Program-made: the position numbers and the translations under genes | Part shown: positions 17,539 through 27,197 of the stretch, in pieces | Numbering within the stretch: position 1 is the stretch's first letter | Layout of the letters: the number at the start of each line of letters is the position of its first letter | The notes under the pieces: generated by a model | What the model saw: the letters and a program-made list of their open reading frames with translations, nothing else | Database searches by the model: none | What the model was told of the DNA's origin: nothing | Assembly: GCA_009779675.1 (NCBI GenBank) | Contig: WRDS01000008.1 | Coordinates: 1 to 36,339, forward strand | DNA: 36,339 nucleotides | Source of the DNA: Coriobacteriia bacterium | GTDB taxonomy: Bacteria > Actinomycetota > Coriobacteriia > Anaerosomatales > PHET01 | Direction of reading: 5' to 3'

Positions 17539-18210
17539 TTATCGCTTCGATTTCAAATGCGCACCGGTGCGCCCCCGTGAGACATAGGGCGAACCGGCCT
17601 CATAAAAGCGATAGGGCAGCTCATGCCCCTTTGACAGGCCGATCCGTCCCGATACACGGATCTTGTCTCGCGCTACCGGAGTCCCGGCATACACGCTGAG
17701 CCTGTCCGTGCCGAGCGCGATCCCGTTGTCTGACAGGTCGACCGCAAGCGCCGCTGCCAGCTTCCCCGGGCCGCTGCAAAGCTCGGCTTCCTGGTTTTTG
17801 CCTCTTCGGCGGCTCATGGCATCTTGCCCGACAATCGGCTCAAGCGCTCTCAGCAGGACCGCTCCTGCCGTGCCCTCTGGCCCACAGACAAAGTTGAGCA
17901 TATGGTGTGCGCCGTAAGTGAAGTACACGTACGCACATCCGCAGGGGCCGTACATGACGGCATTGCGCACGGTCATCCCCTTGGTTGCGGCATGGCTTCC
18001 CGGATCGTCGCGCCCCAGATACGCCTCGGTCTCCACTATGCGCCCTGCGACGAGTGTTCCCTCGGCGGTGCTCGCGACTATGCAGCCGAGAAGATCGGGG
18101 GCGACCTCAAGCGGGCTGCGCTCGAAGAATGCCTGGCTGAGGCTTACGCCGAAGCGCTCGGGATCGAGGCCGACAGGACGGACATACCGCGCAGGGAGCC
18201 GACCGGTCAT
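17539..18210 (-). CDS. DNA-3-methyladenine glycosylase (AAG/MPG family)
   Basis: FFERSPLEVAPDLLGCIV...GRIVETEAYLGRDDPGSHAATKGMTVRNAVMYGPCGCAYVYFTYGAHHMLNFV; overlaps argH stop. Confidence 0.93.
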   Translation of the reverse strand: MTGRLPARYVRPVGLDPERFGVSLSQAFFERSPLEVAPDLLGCIVASTAEGTLVAGRIVETEAYLGRDDPGSHAATKGMTVRNAVMYGPCGCAYVYFTYGAHHMLNFVCGPEGTAGAVLLRALEPIVGQDAMSRRRGKNQEAELCSGPGKLAAALAVDLSDNGIALGTDRLSVYAGTPVARDKIRVSGRIGLSKGHELPYRFYEAGSPYVSRGRTGAHLKSKR

Positions 18211-19637
18211 TCAGGGTCCTGCGTGGCCTCCAGCCACGCTTCATCGCCCGCAATCGACGTACGCATCTGCGCGATCTGCTTGCGCACGGGGTCGTGCCCC
18301 GTGCCCCCTGCGCTTCCTCGGCGACCGACCTGCCGGTCCACGTCGGTTATCTCGGATACATCGGGGTCGAACTCGCAAGAGAACCCGGCGAACCCCTCTG
18401 CGGAGAGGTCGTGCAGCGAGCGTCCGCTTTTCTCCAGCTCAAGGACCATCTTGCCCACAACCTCATGCGCCTCACGGAACGGCATCCCCTTGCCAACGAG
18501 ATAGTCGGCCAGGTCAGTCGCCGCCATGAACCCGCTATCGGCGGCCTCGCGCATCCTCGCGGTGTTAAACGAGAGACTGCCGAGCATCCCCTGCACGACC
18601 TGCAAACAGTCCGCCAGCGTGTCGATGGCATCGAACGCAACGCGCTTGTCCTCCTGCATGTCCTTGTTATATGCAAGCGGAAGCCCCTTGAGCGTCACCA
18701 GCAGCGCGACCAACGAGCCGATGACGCTGCCCGTTTTCCCACGCACCAGCTCGGCAAAGTCAGGGTTCTTCTTCTGCGGCATGATGCTTGAACCCGTCGA
18801 ATACGCATCATCCATCACGACAAAGCCGAACTCCTCGCTCGACCATAAGATGAGCTCCTCGGCAAGCCGCGAAAGATGCGTCTGGCACATCGCGCACGCG
18901 TACACGAGGTCCACCAGGAAGTCCCGGTCGCTCACCGCGTCCATGGAGTTCTCGCTGACCGCTGAGAAACCCAGCTGGCCTGCCACCATGTCCCGATCGA
19001 TCGGATAGGTGGTGCCTGCCAGCGCCGCCGCGCCGAGCGGGCATGCGTCCGCCGCCTCAAACGCATGCCTCATGCGCGTGAAGTCCCGCGACAGCATCCA
19101 GCCATACGCCAGGAGATGGTGGCTCAAAAGCACCGGCTGGGCACGCTGCAGGTGCGTATAGCCTGGAACGACACAGTGGGCATGCTCCTCTGCGGCAGCG
19201 AGCAACTCCTCGCGGACACCGGAGATGCGGTAGGCGATGTCCCGGGCGCGTTTTTTCACATAGAGCCGCGTGTCGGTCGCGACCTGGTCGTTGCGGCTGC
19301 GCCCCGTGTGGAGGCGGGCACCAGCGGGCCCGATCCGCTCGGTGAGGACGCGCTCGATCGCCATGTGGACGTCCTCGTCGGCGATGTCCCACTCGAACTC
19401 ACCGGCTTTGATCTCTTCGCGTATCCCGAAAAGCCCTGAGACGATCTCCTCGGCATCCTCGGGCGTGATGATACCTTGCGCGGCAAGCATGCGCGCATGC
19501 GCAACGGAGCCGCGGATATCCTCCTCCCACATGCGTCGGTCGACGGGGAGAGAGGCCCCGAACTCCGTTAGGAACCGCCCGGGGCTTCTCTCGAACCGCC
19601 CCCCCCACAGTGCTTTTAAGTTTTTTGACCCGCCCAT
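18207..19637 (-). CDS. argH: Argininosuccinate lyase
   Basis: LWGGRF..., HTGRSRNDQVATDTRLY, SIMPQKKNPD signature. Confidence 0.97.
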   Translation of the reverse strand: MGGSKNLKALWGGRFERSPGRFLTEFGASLPVDRRMWEEDIRGSVAHARMLAAQGIITPEDAEEIVSGLFGIREEIKAGEFEWDIADEDVHMAIERVLTERIGPAGARLHTGRSRNDQVATDTRLYVKKRARDIAYRISGVREELLAAAEEHAHCVVPGYTHLQRAQPVLLSHHLLAYGWMLSRDFTRMRHAFEAADACPLGAAALAGTTYPIDRDMVAGQLGFSAVSENSMDAVSDRDFLVDLVYACAMCQTHLSRLAEELILWSSEEFGFVVMDDAYSTGSSIMPQKKNPDFAELVRGKTGSVIGSLVALLVTLKGLPLAYNKDMQEDKRVAFDAIDTLADCLQVVQGMLGSLSFNTARMREAADSGFMAATDLADYLVGKGMPFREAHEVVGKMVLELEKSGRSLHDLSAEGFAGFSCEFDPDVSEITDVDRQVGRRGSAGGTGHDPVRKQIAQMRTSIAGDEAWLEATQDPE

Positions 19638-19640
19638 TGC

Positions 19641-20867
19641 CTAGACTTCGCCCTCTTTTCCAACCTTGCGACGCTGGTGCGCCCATACTTTTATGGGAAG
19701 CCCGTGCAGGTCGATGAAGCCCTTTGCAGCACGATGGTCAAAGCTGTCAGAGGCATCATATGTCGCAAGGTCGTAGTCGTAAAGCGAGTATGGCGAGCGA
19801 CGGCCGACGGTCACGCAGCTGCCCTTGAAGAAGCGGAGCCTCACGTCACCCGTGACCAGCTGCTGTGTTGTCTCAATGAACCCGTCGAGCGCCTCTTTGA
19901 GCGGAGAGAACCACATGCCGTTGTAAACGAGTTCGGACCACTTCTGCTCAACGCCGAGCTTGTAATGCAGCAATTCGCGCTCAAGGCAGAGATCCTCTAG
20001 GGCCTTGTGAGCAGTGATAAGGGTGAGCGCGCCCGGGACCTCGTAGACCTCACGCGACTTCAGGCCGACAAGACGGTTCTCGATCATGTCGATACGGCCA
20101 AAACCATGCTTTCCCGCAAGCTCGTTCATGCGGTTGATAATCTCGTGGAAACCGGTCGGCTCACCGTCCAAGGCCACCGGAAGGCCTTGCTCAAAGCTGA
20201 TGACCGCATACCCTGGCTCACCACATGTCTCACCACGCGCATCGCTAGTGAGCGTGTAGATGTCATCAGGCGGCTCAACCCAGGGATCCTCCAGCACGCC
20301 ACACTCGATTGCGCGACCCCACAGGTTGTCATCGATTGAGTACGGGTTTGCTTTTGTGGTCGGCACCGGAATGCCCCGCTCGGCAGCCCAATCCATCTCC
20401 TGCTCACGCGTTTTAAGATCCCACTCTCGAACCGGCGCGAGCACCTGGATGTCCGGGTCGAGCGCGGCGATCCCGACCTCGAACCGGACCTGGTCGTTGC
20501 CCTTCCCGGTACACCCATGCGCGATGTAGCCTGCACCGCACTCATGGGCCTCATCCACGAGGTGCTTCACGATGATGGGGCGACTAAGTGCCGAGACAAG
20601 CGGGTATTTGTTCTCGTACAAGGCATTCGCTTTGAGCGCACGGGAAAGATAGTCGTTCACGTACTCCTCGCGGACGTCCTTGCAGGTCGACTCGACAGCG
20701 CCGATGCTCAGGGCCTTTTCCCGCACGAAATCCAAGTCCTGACGTTCCTGCCCGACATCGACAACGAGCGCAATGACATCCAGGCCGTAATTCTCCTGGA
20801 TCCATTTGATCGCCACCGAGGTATCCAGACCGCCAGAGTACGCGAGCAGACACTTACTGCGAGCCAT
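19641..20867 (-). CDS. argG: Argininosuccinate synthase
   Basis: KCLLAYSGGLDTSVAIKWI; GCTGKGNDQVRFE. Confidence 0.97.
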   Translation of the reverse strand: MARSKCLLAYSGGLDTSVAIKWIQENYGLDVIALVVDVGQERQDLDFVREKALSIGAVESTCKDVREEYVNDYLSRALKANALYENKYPLVSALSRPIIVKHLVDEAHECGAGYIAHGCTGKGNDQVRFEVGIAALDPDIQVLAPVREWDLKTREQEMDWAAERGIPVPTTKANPYSIDDNLWGRAIECGVLEDPWVEPPDDIYTLTSDARGETCGEPGYAVISFEQGLPVALDGEPTGFHEIINRMNELAGKHGFGRIDMIENRLVGLKSREVYEVPGALTLITAHKALEDLCLERELLHYKLGVEQKWSELVYNGMWFSPLKEALDGFIETTQQLVTGDVRLRFFKGSCVTVGRRSPYSLYDYDLATYDASDSFDHRAAKGFIDLHGLPIKVWAHQRRKVGKEGEV

Positions 20868-20892
20868 TCTTTCCCTCCTGCCTCGTTAAAAC

Positions 20893-20998
20893 ACCAGTGA
20901 CCCAGCGAGCTTGGAGCCAGCGACCGACGGCCCGGCAGACCCTGACCAGCGACCCGGCAGACCCTGACCGACGGCTCGGCAGAGACCCGGCGTTCCGT
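20893..20998. repeat. Degenerate intergenic tandem repeat between argR and argG
   Basis: Repeated CAGCGACC(GACGG)CCCGGCAGACCCTGAC-type units. Confidence 0.6.
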
Positions 20999-21004
20999 CT
21001 TTGC

Positions 21005-21484
21005 CTAGAACCCGCGGAACTTGTTCAGGGTCTCCACGACCGAGGACCCGTGATCCTCGTCTTTCATGACAACCAAGACCGTGTCATCCCCAGAAACGCT
21101 GCCGATGATCCCTGCGAGTTCCGTTGCATCAAGGGCCGCGGCCACACCTGGAGCGGTTCCCGCCTGCGCTTTGACGAGCACCAGGTTCCCTGCCTGCCGC
21201 ACATCGTGCACAAGGTCCCGCACCATTCTTTGCAGATGCAGATCCTCGGCAAGTACGTAAATACCTTCCGGAAGCTTGCGCAACCCCATCTCGGTGATAT
21301 CCCGCGAAACGGTTGCCTGCGTGCACACGTAACCCTCCGCCTTCAGTCGATCAACAAGTGTGCGCTGAGTACGCACCCTCTCGTCCCTGATGATCAGCCT
21401 GATTGCTTCTTGCCGTCGTTGTCGCTTCCTCATCTGTCTCCGCCCTCCCTGTTGCGAGTAACTTGCTTGCCCAAGATCGGCCAT
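21005..21484 (-). CDS. argR: Arginine repressor
   Basis: RQEAIRLIIRDERVRTQRTLVDRLKAEGYVCTQATVSRDITEMGL N-terminal wHTH; C-terminal GTAPGVAAALDATELAGIIGSVSGDDTVLVV. Confidence 0.95.
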   Translation of the reverse strand: MADLGQASYSQQGGRRQMRKRQRRQEAIRLIIRDERVRTQRTLVDRLKAEGYVCTQATVSRDITEMGLRKLPEGIYVLAEDLHLQRMVRDLVHDVRQAGNLVLVKAQAGTAPGVAAALDATELAGIIGSVSGDDTVLVVMKDEDHGSSVVETLNKFRGF

Positions 21485-21490
21485 AGCAGC

Positions 21491-22435
21491 CTACACGATA
21501 ATCAACTCTAGCAACGCCTGTTGAGCATGCAGCCGGTTCTCGGCTTCATCAAATACCACCGATTGCCGCCCGTCAATAACAAAATCGGTGACCTCCTCAC
21601 CACGGTGCGCGGGCAGGCAGTGAAGAAAGATCGCCGAGCTATCAGCATACGCCATAAGCGCCTCGTTGACTTGATAGCACGCAAACGCGTCGGCGCGGTC
21701 ATCGTGCTCGCCCTCCTGACCCATCGACGCCCAGGTGTCTGTTGCGACCACCGAGGCCCCCGACACGGCTCTTGCGGCATCCGTGCACACCGAGACACTC
21801 CCCCCGCTCGCGTCCGCCAGCCCACGTGCACGTGCAAGCACCTTTGCATCGGGCTGATAGCCGATCGGGGTCGCAACTGACACGTGCATGCCGCATAGCG
21901 CTCCGCCAAGCAGATAGGTGTGCGCCATGTTGTTGCTGCCATCCCCAACAAATGTGAACGCCAGACCGGAAAGCGTGCCGAAGCGTTCTTTGATTGTCAA
22001 GAGGTCTGCAAGGCCCTGGCACGGGTGGTGCTCATCTGAAAGCGCGTTCACCACAGGCACCGATGCCGAGGACGCGAACCCCTCAAGCACACTTTGCTCA
22101 TAGGTGCGCAGCACAATGGCATCGACGTAGCGCTCCATCACACGTGCGGTGTCTGCAATGCTCTCCCCGCGTGAGAACGCACCGTCCGGACCCGTCATAA
22201 CAACCGGATGGGCACCCAGACGGGCGCATGCGACCTCAAAACTGATGCGCGTCCGAAGCGAGGGCTTTTGCAGCACAATGGCCACTGCCCTGCCTGCAAG
22301 CGGGGCCGAGCGCTCGCCAAGACGCCAGGCGGACTTGGCCTCGGCCGCCCGGTCCAAGACATATGCAAGCTCTGCAGAAGTGAGATCGTCTATGGCAAGC
22401 AGGTCCCTGCCGCAAAGCCCCGCTCGGCTGCTCAC
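21491..22435 (-). CDS. argF: Ornithine carbamoyltransferase
   Basis: KPSLRTRISFEVACARLG (STRTR-type), HPCQGLADLLT, FLHCLPAHRGEEV. GTG start at 22435 overlaps argD stop (GTGA). Confidence 0.95.
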   Translation of the reverse strand: MSSRAGLCGRDLLAIDDLTSAELAYVLDRAAEAKSAWRLGERSAPLAGRAVAIVLQKPSLRTRISFEVACARLGAHPVVMTGPDGAFSRGESIADTARVMERYVDAIVLRTYEQSVLEGFASSASVPVVNALSDEHHPCQGLADLLTIKERFGTLSGLAFTFVGDGSNNMAHTYLLGGALCGMHVSVATPIGYQPDAKVLARARGLADASGGSVSVCTDAARAVSGASVVATDTWASMGQEGEHDDRADAFACYQVNEALMAYADSSAIFLHCLPAHRGEEVTDFVIDGRQSVVFDEAENRLHAQQALLELIIV

Positions 22436-23652
22436 GCGCACACCTCCACAAGTACTTCTTCGAGATTGGCACAAAGTGTATCAACCTCAGCAGTTTTGCA
22501 CAAAAGCGGAGGAAGAAAGCGTATAATATTTGCTCCTATATTGTTTACCAGGAGGCCTCGCCTCAGTAGCATGCCGACAACCTCGGCGGCAACCGGCTCT
22601 GTCAGGGAGCAGCCCACCATAAGCCCGGCTCCGCGCACATCGCTTATGAGGGGGAAGCCCTGCATCAGCTCGCCGAGGCGCGCCTGAAGGTAAGCGCCTG
22701 CACTGAGCGCGTTCCTGCCACACTGCTCGTCGCTCAGCGCACGGAGTGTGGCGCGAGCGGCAGCGCATACGAGCGGGCCGCCGCCGAAGGTAGAGCCGTG
22801 GTCGCCGGGCATGAATGCCTCGGCAACCTCCTCGCAGGCGATGACCGCGCCCACCGGCAGCCCGTTCGCCATCGCTTTTGCGACGGTCACTACGTCTGGC
22901 ATCAGCCCGAATGCTTGATGCGCAAAAGCAGGGCCGGTGCGGAAGAAACCCGTCTGCACCTCGTCGATCATCAGCAGTATCCCGCGCTCGCGGCAAAGCT
23001 GCTCGGCAGCGGAAAGATATCCGGCGTTTGCCGGGAATACCCCTCCCTCCCCCTGCACGACCTCAAGCAGCAAGGCGGCAACGGTTTCGTCAAGCGCTGC
23101 GTCCAGCGCGTCTATATCGTTTAAGGGGACGTGGGAAAACCCCTCGGGAAGCGGCAGGAACCGCTCTTGCTTCGCCGCCTGCCCGGTAGCGGCAAGCGTC
23201 GCAAGCGTCCTTCCATGGAATGACCGCTCTGCAGTCACGACCTTGAATGCCCCAGGGTGCCTGTCCTGGGCAAAACGACGGGCCAGCTTGATTGCGCCCT
23301 CGTTCGCCTCTGTCCCGGAGTTCGAGAAGAACACCCGACGCGTCCCGCCATCAAAGAGCCCGCTCAGTTCCTCTGCCAGCTCTGCGCGATGCTCAACGTA
23401 GTAGAGGTTGGAGACATGCGTGAGCCTCTTGCCCTGGCGCGCAATCGCCTCGCAGACGGCCGGATGGGAGTGGCCGAGGTTGACCGCCCCGATCCCAGAG
23501 ACGAAATCGAGGTACTCGGCACCCTCGTCGTCAAAAAGCCGCATCCCCTTTCCTGATACAAACAGGATGGGCTTGCGTGCGTAGGTCTGCATCACGTACT
23601 TCGCGTCGAGCCCAAATGCCGCGGTTGCCTTCACTCCCATGTCCTTTGTCAC
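22432..23652 (-). CDS. argD: Acetylornithine aminotransferase
   Basis: YLDFVSGIGAVNLGHSHPAV; LLMIDEVQTGFFRTG; PLP-lysine region VVTVAKAMANGLPVGAV. Confidence 0.95.
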   Translation of the reverse strand: MTKDMGVKATAAFGLDAKYVMQTYARKPILFVSGKGMRLFDDEGAEYLDFVSGIGAVNLGHSHPAVCEAIARQGKRLTHVSNLYYVEHRAELAEELSGLFDGGTRRVFFSNSGTEANEGAIKLARRFAQDRHPGAFKVVTAERSFHGRTLATLAATGQAAKQERFLPLPEGFSHVPLNDIDALDAALDETVAALLLEVVQGEGGVFPANAGYLSAAEQLCRERGILLMIDEVQTGFFRTGPAFAHQAFGLMPDVVTVAKAMANGLPVGAVIACEEVAEAFMPGDHGSTFGGGPLVCAAARATLRALSDEQCGRNALSAGAYLQARLGELMQGFPLISDVRGAGLMVGCSLTEPVAAEVVGMLLRRGLLVNNIGANIIRFLPPLLCKTAEVDTLCANLEEVLVEVCA

Positions 23653-24533
23653 TTCCCTCCGACCCTGCCCCTGATGAAGTCGCCCGTGATCATCGTCCCT
23701 ACCCCTTCATCGGTATAGACCTCGAGTAACAGGGCGTGCTCGACGGTCCCATTCAGGATATGCGCACGCCGCACCCCTGATCGGATGGCACCAAGGCACG
23801 CGGTCACTTTGGGGAGCATGCCGCCAGCGATCTCATCGGCCGCCATCATCGTCTCGATCTGCTCGGGCGTAAGCACGCTCAAAAGCGACGCTGGATCGTC
23901 GACATCACGGTAAAGCCCGTTGACATCCGTGAGGAAGATAACCTTGTCCGCGCCAAGCGCACTGGCAACCTCGCCTGCCACCAAGTCAGCGTTCACGTTG
24001 AGGCTCGCCCCGTCGTCCCCGTTCGCAACCGAGGCCACCACCGGTATGAACCCGCTGTCGATGAGATTCTCGAGTATCGTTGTGTCTATGGATACGACAT
24101 CGCCGACCCTGCCGAACTCCGGTGAGCGCGGTGTGGCGACAACAAGGTTGCCATCCTCGCCTGAAACGCCGATCGCAAGCCTGCCGTGCATGTTGATGGC
24201 ACCTACAAGCTCCTTGTTCACCTTGCCGACAAGAACCATCCTGACGATGTCCATCGCCTCTTCGGTCGTCACCCGCTGCCCGTTCAAGAAGCGGACCGGC
24301 ATCCCCAGACGCTCCATCAGGCCCGTGATCTCCGATCCCCCGCCGTGAACCACAATTGGATTCACCCCGACGAGTTTCATGAGCACGATATCTGCCGCAA
24401 TCTGCTCGCGGAGCACAGGGTCTTTCATTGCTGCGCCGCCGTACTTGATCACGACTTTGCGGCCCCATGCCTCTTTGATCCAGGGAAGGGCCTCCATGAG
24501 CGTGCCTGCTTTGTCGAGTAGGTCTTTCATCAA
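23649..24533 (-). CDS. argB: Acetylglutamate kinase
   Basis: VVIKYGGAAM; PIVVHGGGSEI; KVIFLTDVNGLYRD; GGMLPKVTACLGAIRSGVRRAHILNG. Confidence 0.96.
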   Translation of the reverse strand: MMKDLLDKAGTLMEALPWIKEAWGRKVVIKYGGAAMKDPVLREQIAADIVLMKLVGVNPIVVHGGGSEITGLMERLGMPVRFLNGQRVTTEEAMDIVRMVLVGKVNKELVGAINMHGRLAIGVSGEDGNLVVATPRSPEFGRVGDVVSIDTTILENLIDSGFIPVVASVANGDDGASLNVNADLVAGEVASALGADKVIFLTDVNGLYRDVDDPASLLSVLTPEQIETMMAADEIAGGMLPKVTACLGAIRSGVRRAHILNGTVEHALLLEVYTDEGVGTMITGDFIRGRVGGK

Positions 24534-24592
24534 TCCTCCGTCGGGTCGGGCACAAAATGTGGGAATCTCTCAGTCAAAGCGGGGTCAAACGG

Positions 24593-24648
24593 GTTTGGCG
24601 AACTCAGCTTGGCGAACTTGGTTTGACGAACGGGGCTTGAGGAACGGG
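24593..24648. repeat. Four tandem 14-bp repeats in argJ-argB intergenic region
   Basis: gtttggcgaactca / gcttggcgaacttg / gtttgacgaacggg / gcttgaggaacggg. Confidence 0.75.
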
Positions 24649-24674
24649 GTTGGCCGGGCCCCAAAAACAGGGCC

Positions 24675-25910
24675 CTAGGTTCGGTAGTCACCGTTGATCT
24701 GTACATAGCCATGGGTCAGGTCGCATGTAAAGACCTTGGCAGCATAGCCGCCAGTGCCAATCGACACGCTGATCTCAATCTCGTCTTCAGCGAGGGCGAC
24801 GGCCGCTTCCTCCTCGTCAAAGGGGACCGAGACCCCCTTCTCACAAACGGCGATCCCCGCAAACGCAATCGACAGGTCATCGGGGTCGAACGGGACACCC
24901 GACCTGCCCACGGCCATAGCAACGCGCCCCCAATTTGCGTCTTGCCCGAACACCGCGGTCTTGACAAGCGGGGAATCGGCTACGGTGCGGGCTGCCTGCT
25001 CGGCAGCCTCTTCGCTTAAAGCGCCTGCGACCGTCACGGTCACCAGTTTTGTGGCACCCTCCCCATCACGGGCGAGCAGCCGGACAAGCGCCGAGCACAC
25101 CTCGAGCACCGCATCCTCGATCACCGAGAGCCTGGGATCGCCTTTGGTGATCACGGGCCCTTTTGCCTTGCCGCTGGCCATAAGGACTACCGTGTCGTTG
25201 GTTGAGGTATCAGAGTCGATCGTCAGCCGGTTGAAGGTCGAAGACACCGCTCGCTTGAGCACCGCGCTGCAGGTCTCAGGTGTAAGCGGGGCATCCGTGG
25301 TGATGACCGAGAGCATGGTCGCCATGTCGGGGGCTATCATCCCGGATCCCTTGGCCATTCCGCCCACCGTATAGCAGCCGCCGTCAACCGGCACGCTCAC
25401 CGCAGCCTGCTTGGCAAAGGTATCGGTGGTCATAATCGCCTCGGCAGCAGCGGTCCCATCAGCGCTGCCAAGCGCCTCGCACGCCTCCGTGATCCCGGAA
25501 AGCACGTTTTTCATGGGCAGGAAGGCCCCGATGACACCGGTGGAGCACACAAGGACATCGGTAGGGGCTTGACCCAGCCGCTCGGCAACCGCTGCGGCCA
25601 TCGAACGGGCATCGGCTATCCCCTGCGCACCGGTGCATGCGTTGGCCCCGCCGGAATTTATCACGACCGCCGCGCACGTGCCTGAGGCGATATGCTCCCG
25701 TGAGACGGTGACAGGGGCAGCAGCCATTATGTTGCCGGTAAAGCACGCAGCCGCCGGTACCGGCCCGGAGTCGGAGGCTACGATTGCCAGGTCTTTGCAG
25801 CCCGCAGCTTTGAGCCCGCAGGCCACCCCCGCGCACACGAAGCCCTTGGCTGCCACAACCCCGCCTTTGGCAGACTCAAGACCTTTTTGTCCCCGCATCA
25901 GTTCCTGCAT
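24675..25910 (-). CDS. argJ: Bifunctional glutamate N-acetyltransferase / ornithine acetyltransferase
   Basis: Autoprocessing region GSGMIAPDMATMLSVITTDA; DSDTSTNDTVVLMASG. Confidence 0.95.
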   Translation of the reverse strand: MQELMRGQKGLESAKGGVVAAKGFVCAGVACGLKAAGCKDLAIVASDSGPVPAAACFTGNIMAAAPVTVSREHIASGTCAAVVINSGGANACTGAQGIADARSMAAAVAERLGQAPTDVLVCSTGVIGAFLPMKNVLSGITEACEALGSADGTAAAEAIMTTDTFAKQAAVSVPVDGGCYTVGGMAKGSGMIAPDMATMLSVITTDAPLTPETCSAVLKRAVSSTFNRLTIDSDTSTNDTVVLMASGKAKGPVITKGDPRLSVIEDAVLEVCSALVRLLARDGEGATKLVTVTVAGALSEEAAEQAARTVADSPLVKTAVFGQDANWGRVAMAVGRSGVPFDPDDLSIAFAGIAVCEKGVSVPFDEEEAAVALAEDEIEISVSIGTGGYAAKVFTCDLTHGYVQINGDYRT

Positions 25911-25977
25911 CAGCGCTATCCAACCGTCCCGGCCCTAAACCACCCTGGCCTCAAACCGCCAGTGCCGCTTGATCCCA

Positions 25978-26009
25978 AAACGCCCGCTCTCAGTACCACC
26001 TCGGTCTTA
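25978..26009 (-). promoter_or_regulatory. T-box-core-like sequence between argC and argJ (possible T-box remnant)
   Basis: Minus strand TAAGACCGAGGTGGTACTGAGAGCGGGCG; shares the 13-mer ACCGAGGTGGTAC with the pheST T-box in this window. Confidence 0.3.
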
Positions 26010-27044
26010 GACCACCCCTGACCACGCATTCAGGCCCTCTGTTTCCGGCAGACCAAAAACCGTGTTCAAGCACTGGATCGCCTGACTTGCAGCGCCCTTT
26101 CCCAAATTGTCAATTGCGCAGGTCGCAACAAGCGTGTCAGTGCGCTCGTCCACCATCACGCCGATAGCCGCCCTGTTTGTCATCCGGACCTCTGAGGTCG
26201 ATGGCATGACCCCGGCTGAATGCACATGCACAAACGGCTCATCGCGGTAGCGACCACGGTAAAGCCCGACCGCCTTGGCGGTAGTAAACCCCTTTTCGAC
26301 TCTAATATACACCGTTGCAAGCAAACCCCTTGCCATTGGTATCAAATGTGGAGCAAATACTACACTTATTTCCTCGTATAAGGCTAGACTGAGCACCTGT
26401 TCGATTTCAGGGATGTGCCGATGCTTGCAGTCCCCGTATGCGGAAACCGACTCGCTCGCCGAGCAATAATGCACTTTCGCCGAGGGGGTCCGCCCCGCTC
26501 CCGAGATACCCGATTTGGCATCAACAACGATGTGGGAGTCTACAGCGGGCCCCTCAAGGGCAGGAAGCGCCGCAAGCACGGTCGCCGTCGGGTAGCAGCC
26601 TGGACAGGCCACGAGCCTGGCTCCAGCAAGCTTGCTGCGGTTAAGCTCGGGCAGCCCATATACCGCCTCGGCCAAAAGCCCGGCGGCCGTATGTGGGGTC
26701 TCGTACCACTGCTCATAGACACCCGCATCGGTAAGCCGGAAATCTGCCGAGAGGTCGATGACGGTCAGTCCGGCCTCAAGGAGACCCGGCACGATCCCCA
26801 TGGCAGCAGTGTGGGGAACAGCCAGCAGCGCTACTTTGGATTTTCTGGCTATTGCTTCAGGGTCCGGCTCAGAAAAAACGACATCGGTCAGACCGGTGAG
26901 CGCAGGATAAGACGCGCTCACTGGCCGACCCGCATCCGTTCCCGACGTTGCGCACGTGAGGAAGAGCCCCGGGTGCGCGAGCACCCAGCGTACCGCCTCT
27001 ATCCCCACATAACCTGCAGCACCGACTACTGCGACATCTATCAC
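26007..27044 (-). CDS. argC: N-acetyl-gamma-glutamyl-phosphate reductase
   Basis: VAVVGAAGYVGIEAVRWV; LVACPGCYPTATVLA; HRHIPEIEQ. GTG at 27044 behind GGAGAA preferred over TTG at 27056. Confidence 0.95.
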   Translation of the reverse strand: MIDVAVVGAAGYVGIEAVRWVLAHPGLFLTCATSGTDAGRPVSASYPALTGLTDVVFSEPDPEAIARKSKVALLAVPHTAAMGIVPGLLEAGLTVIDLSADFRLTDAGVYEQWYETPHTAAGLLAEAVYGLPELNRSKLAGARLVACPGCYPTATVLAALPALEGPAVDSHIVVDAKSGISGAGRTPSAKVHYCSASESVSAYGDCKHRHIPEIEQVLSLALYEEISVVFAPHLIPMARGLLATVYIRVEKGFTTAKAVGLYRGRYRDEPFVHVHSAGVMPSTSEVRMTNRAAIGVMVDERTDTLVATCAIDNLGKGAASQAIQCLNTVFGLPETEGLNAWSGVV

Positions 27045-27078
27045 GTGATTCTCCAACCCTTAGTTTGTAGCAAGATAG

Positions 27079-27108
27079 ATTCTATTCGTAATTTAGCATA
27101 TTAGTCAA
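27079..27108 (-). promoter_or_regulatory. Promoter of the arg operon
   Basis: Minus strand TTGACT (27108-27103), 18-bp spacer, TAGAAT (27084-27079); AT-rich flank could hold ARG boxes. Confidence 0.65.
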
Positions 27109-27197
27109 TATAGATGCAGATTTTTTAGTTAGCTATACATTTGCAAGTACGGGGATCAGCTGCGAGGTCCGCCTCCAGTAGCGGCAAATGCCCGTGG

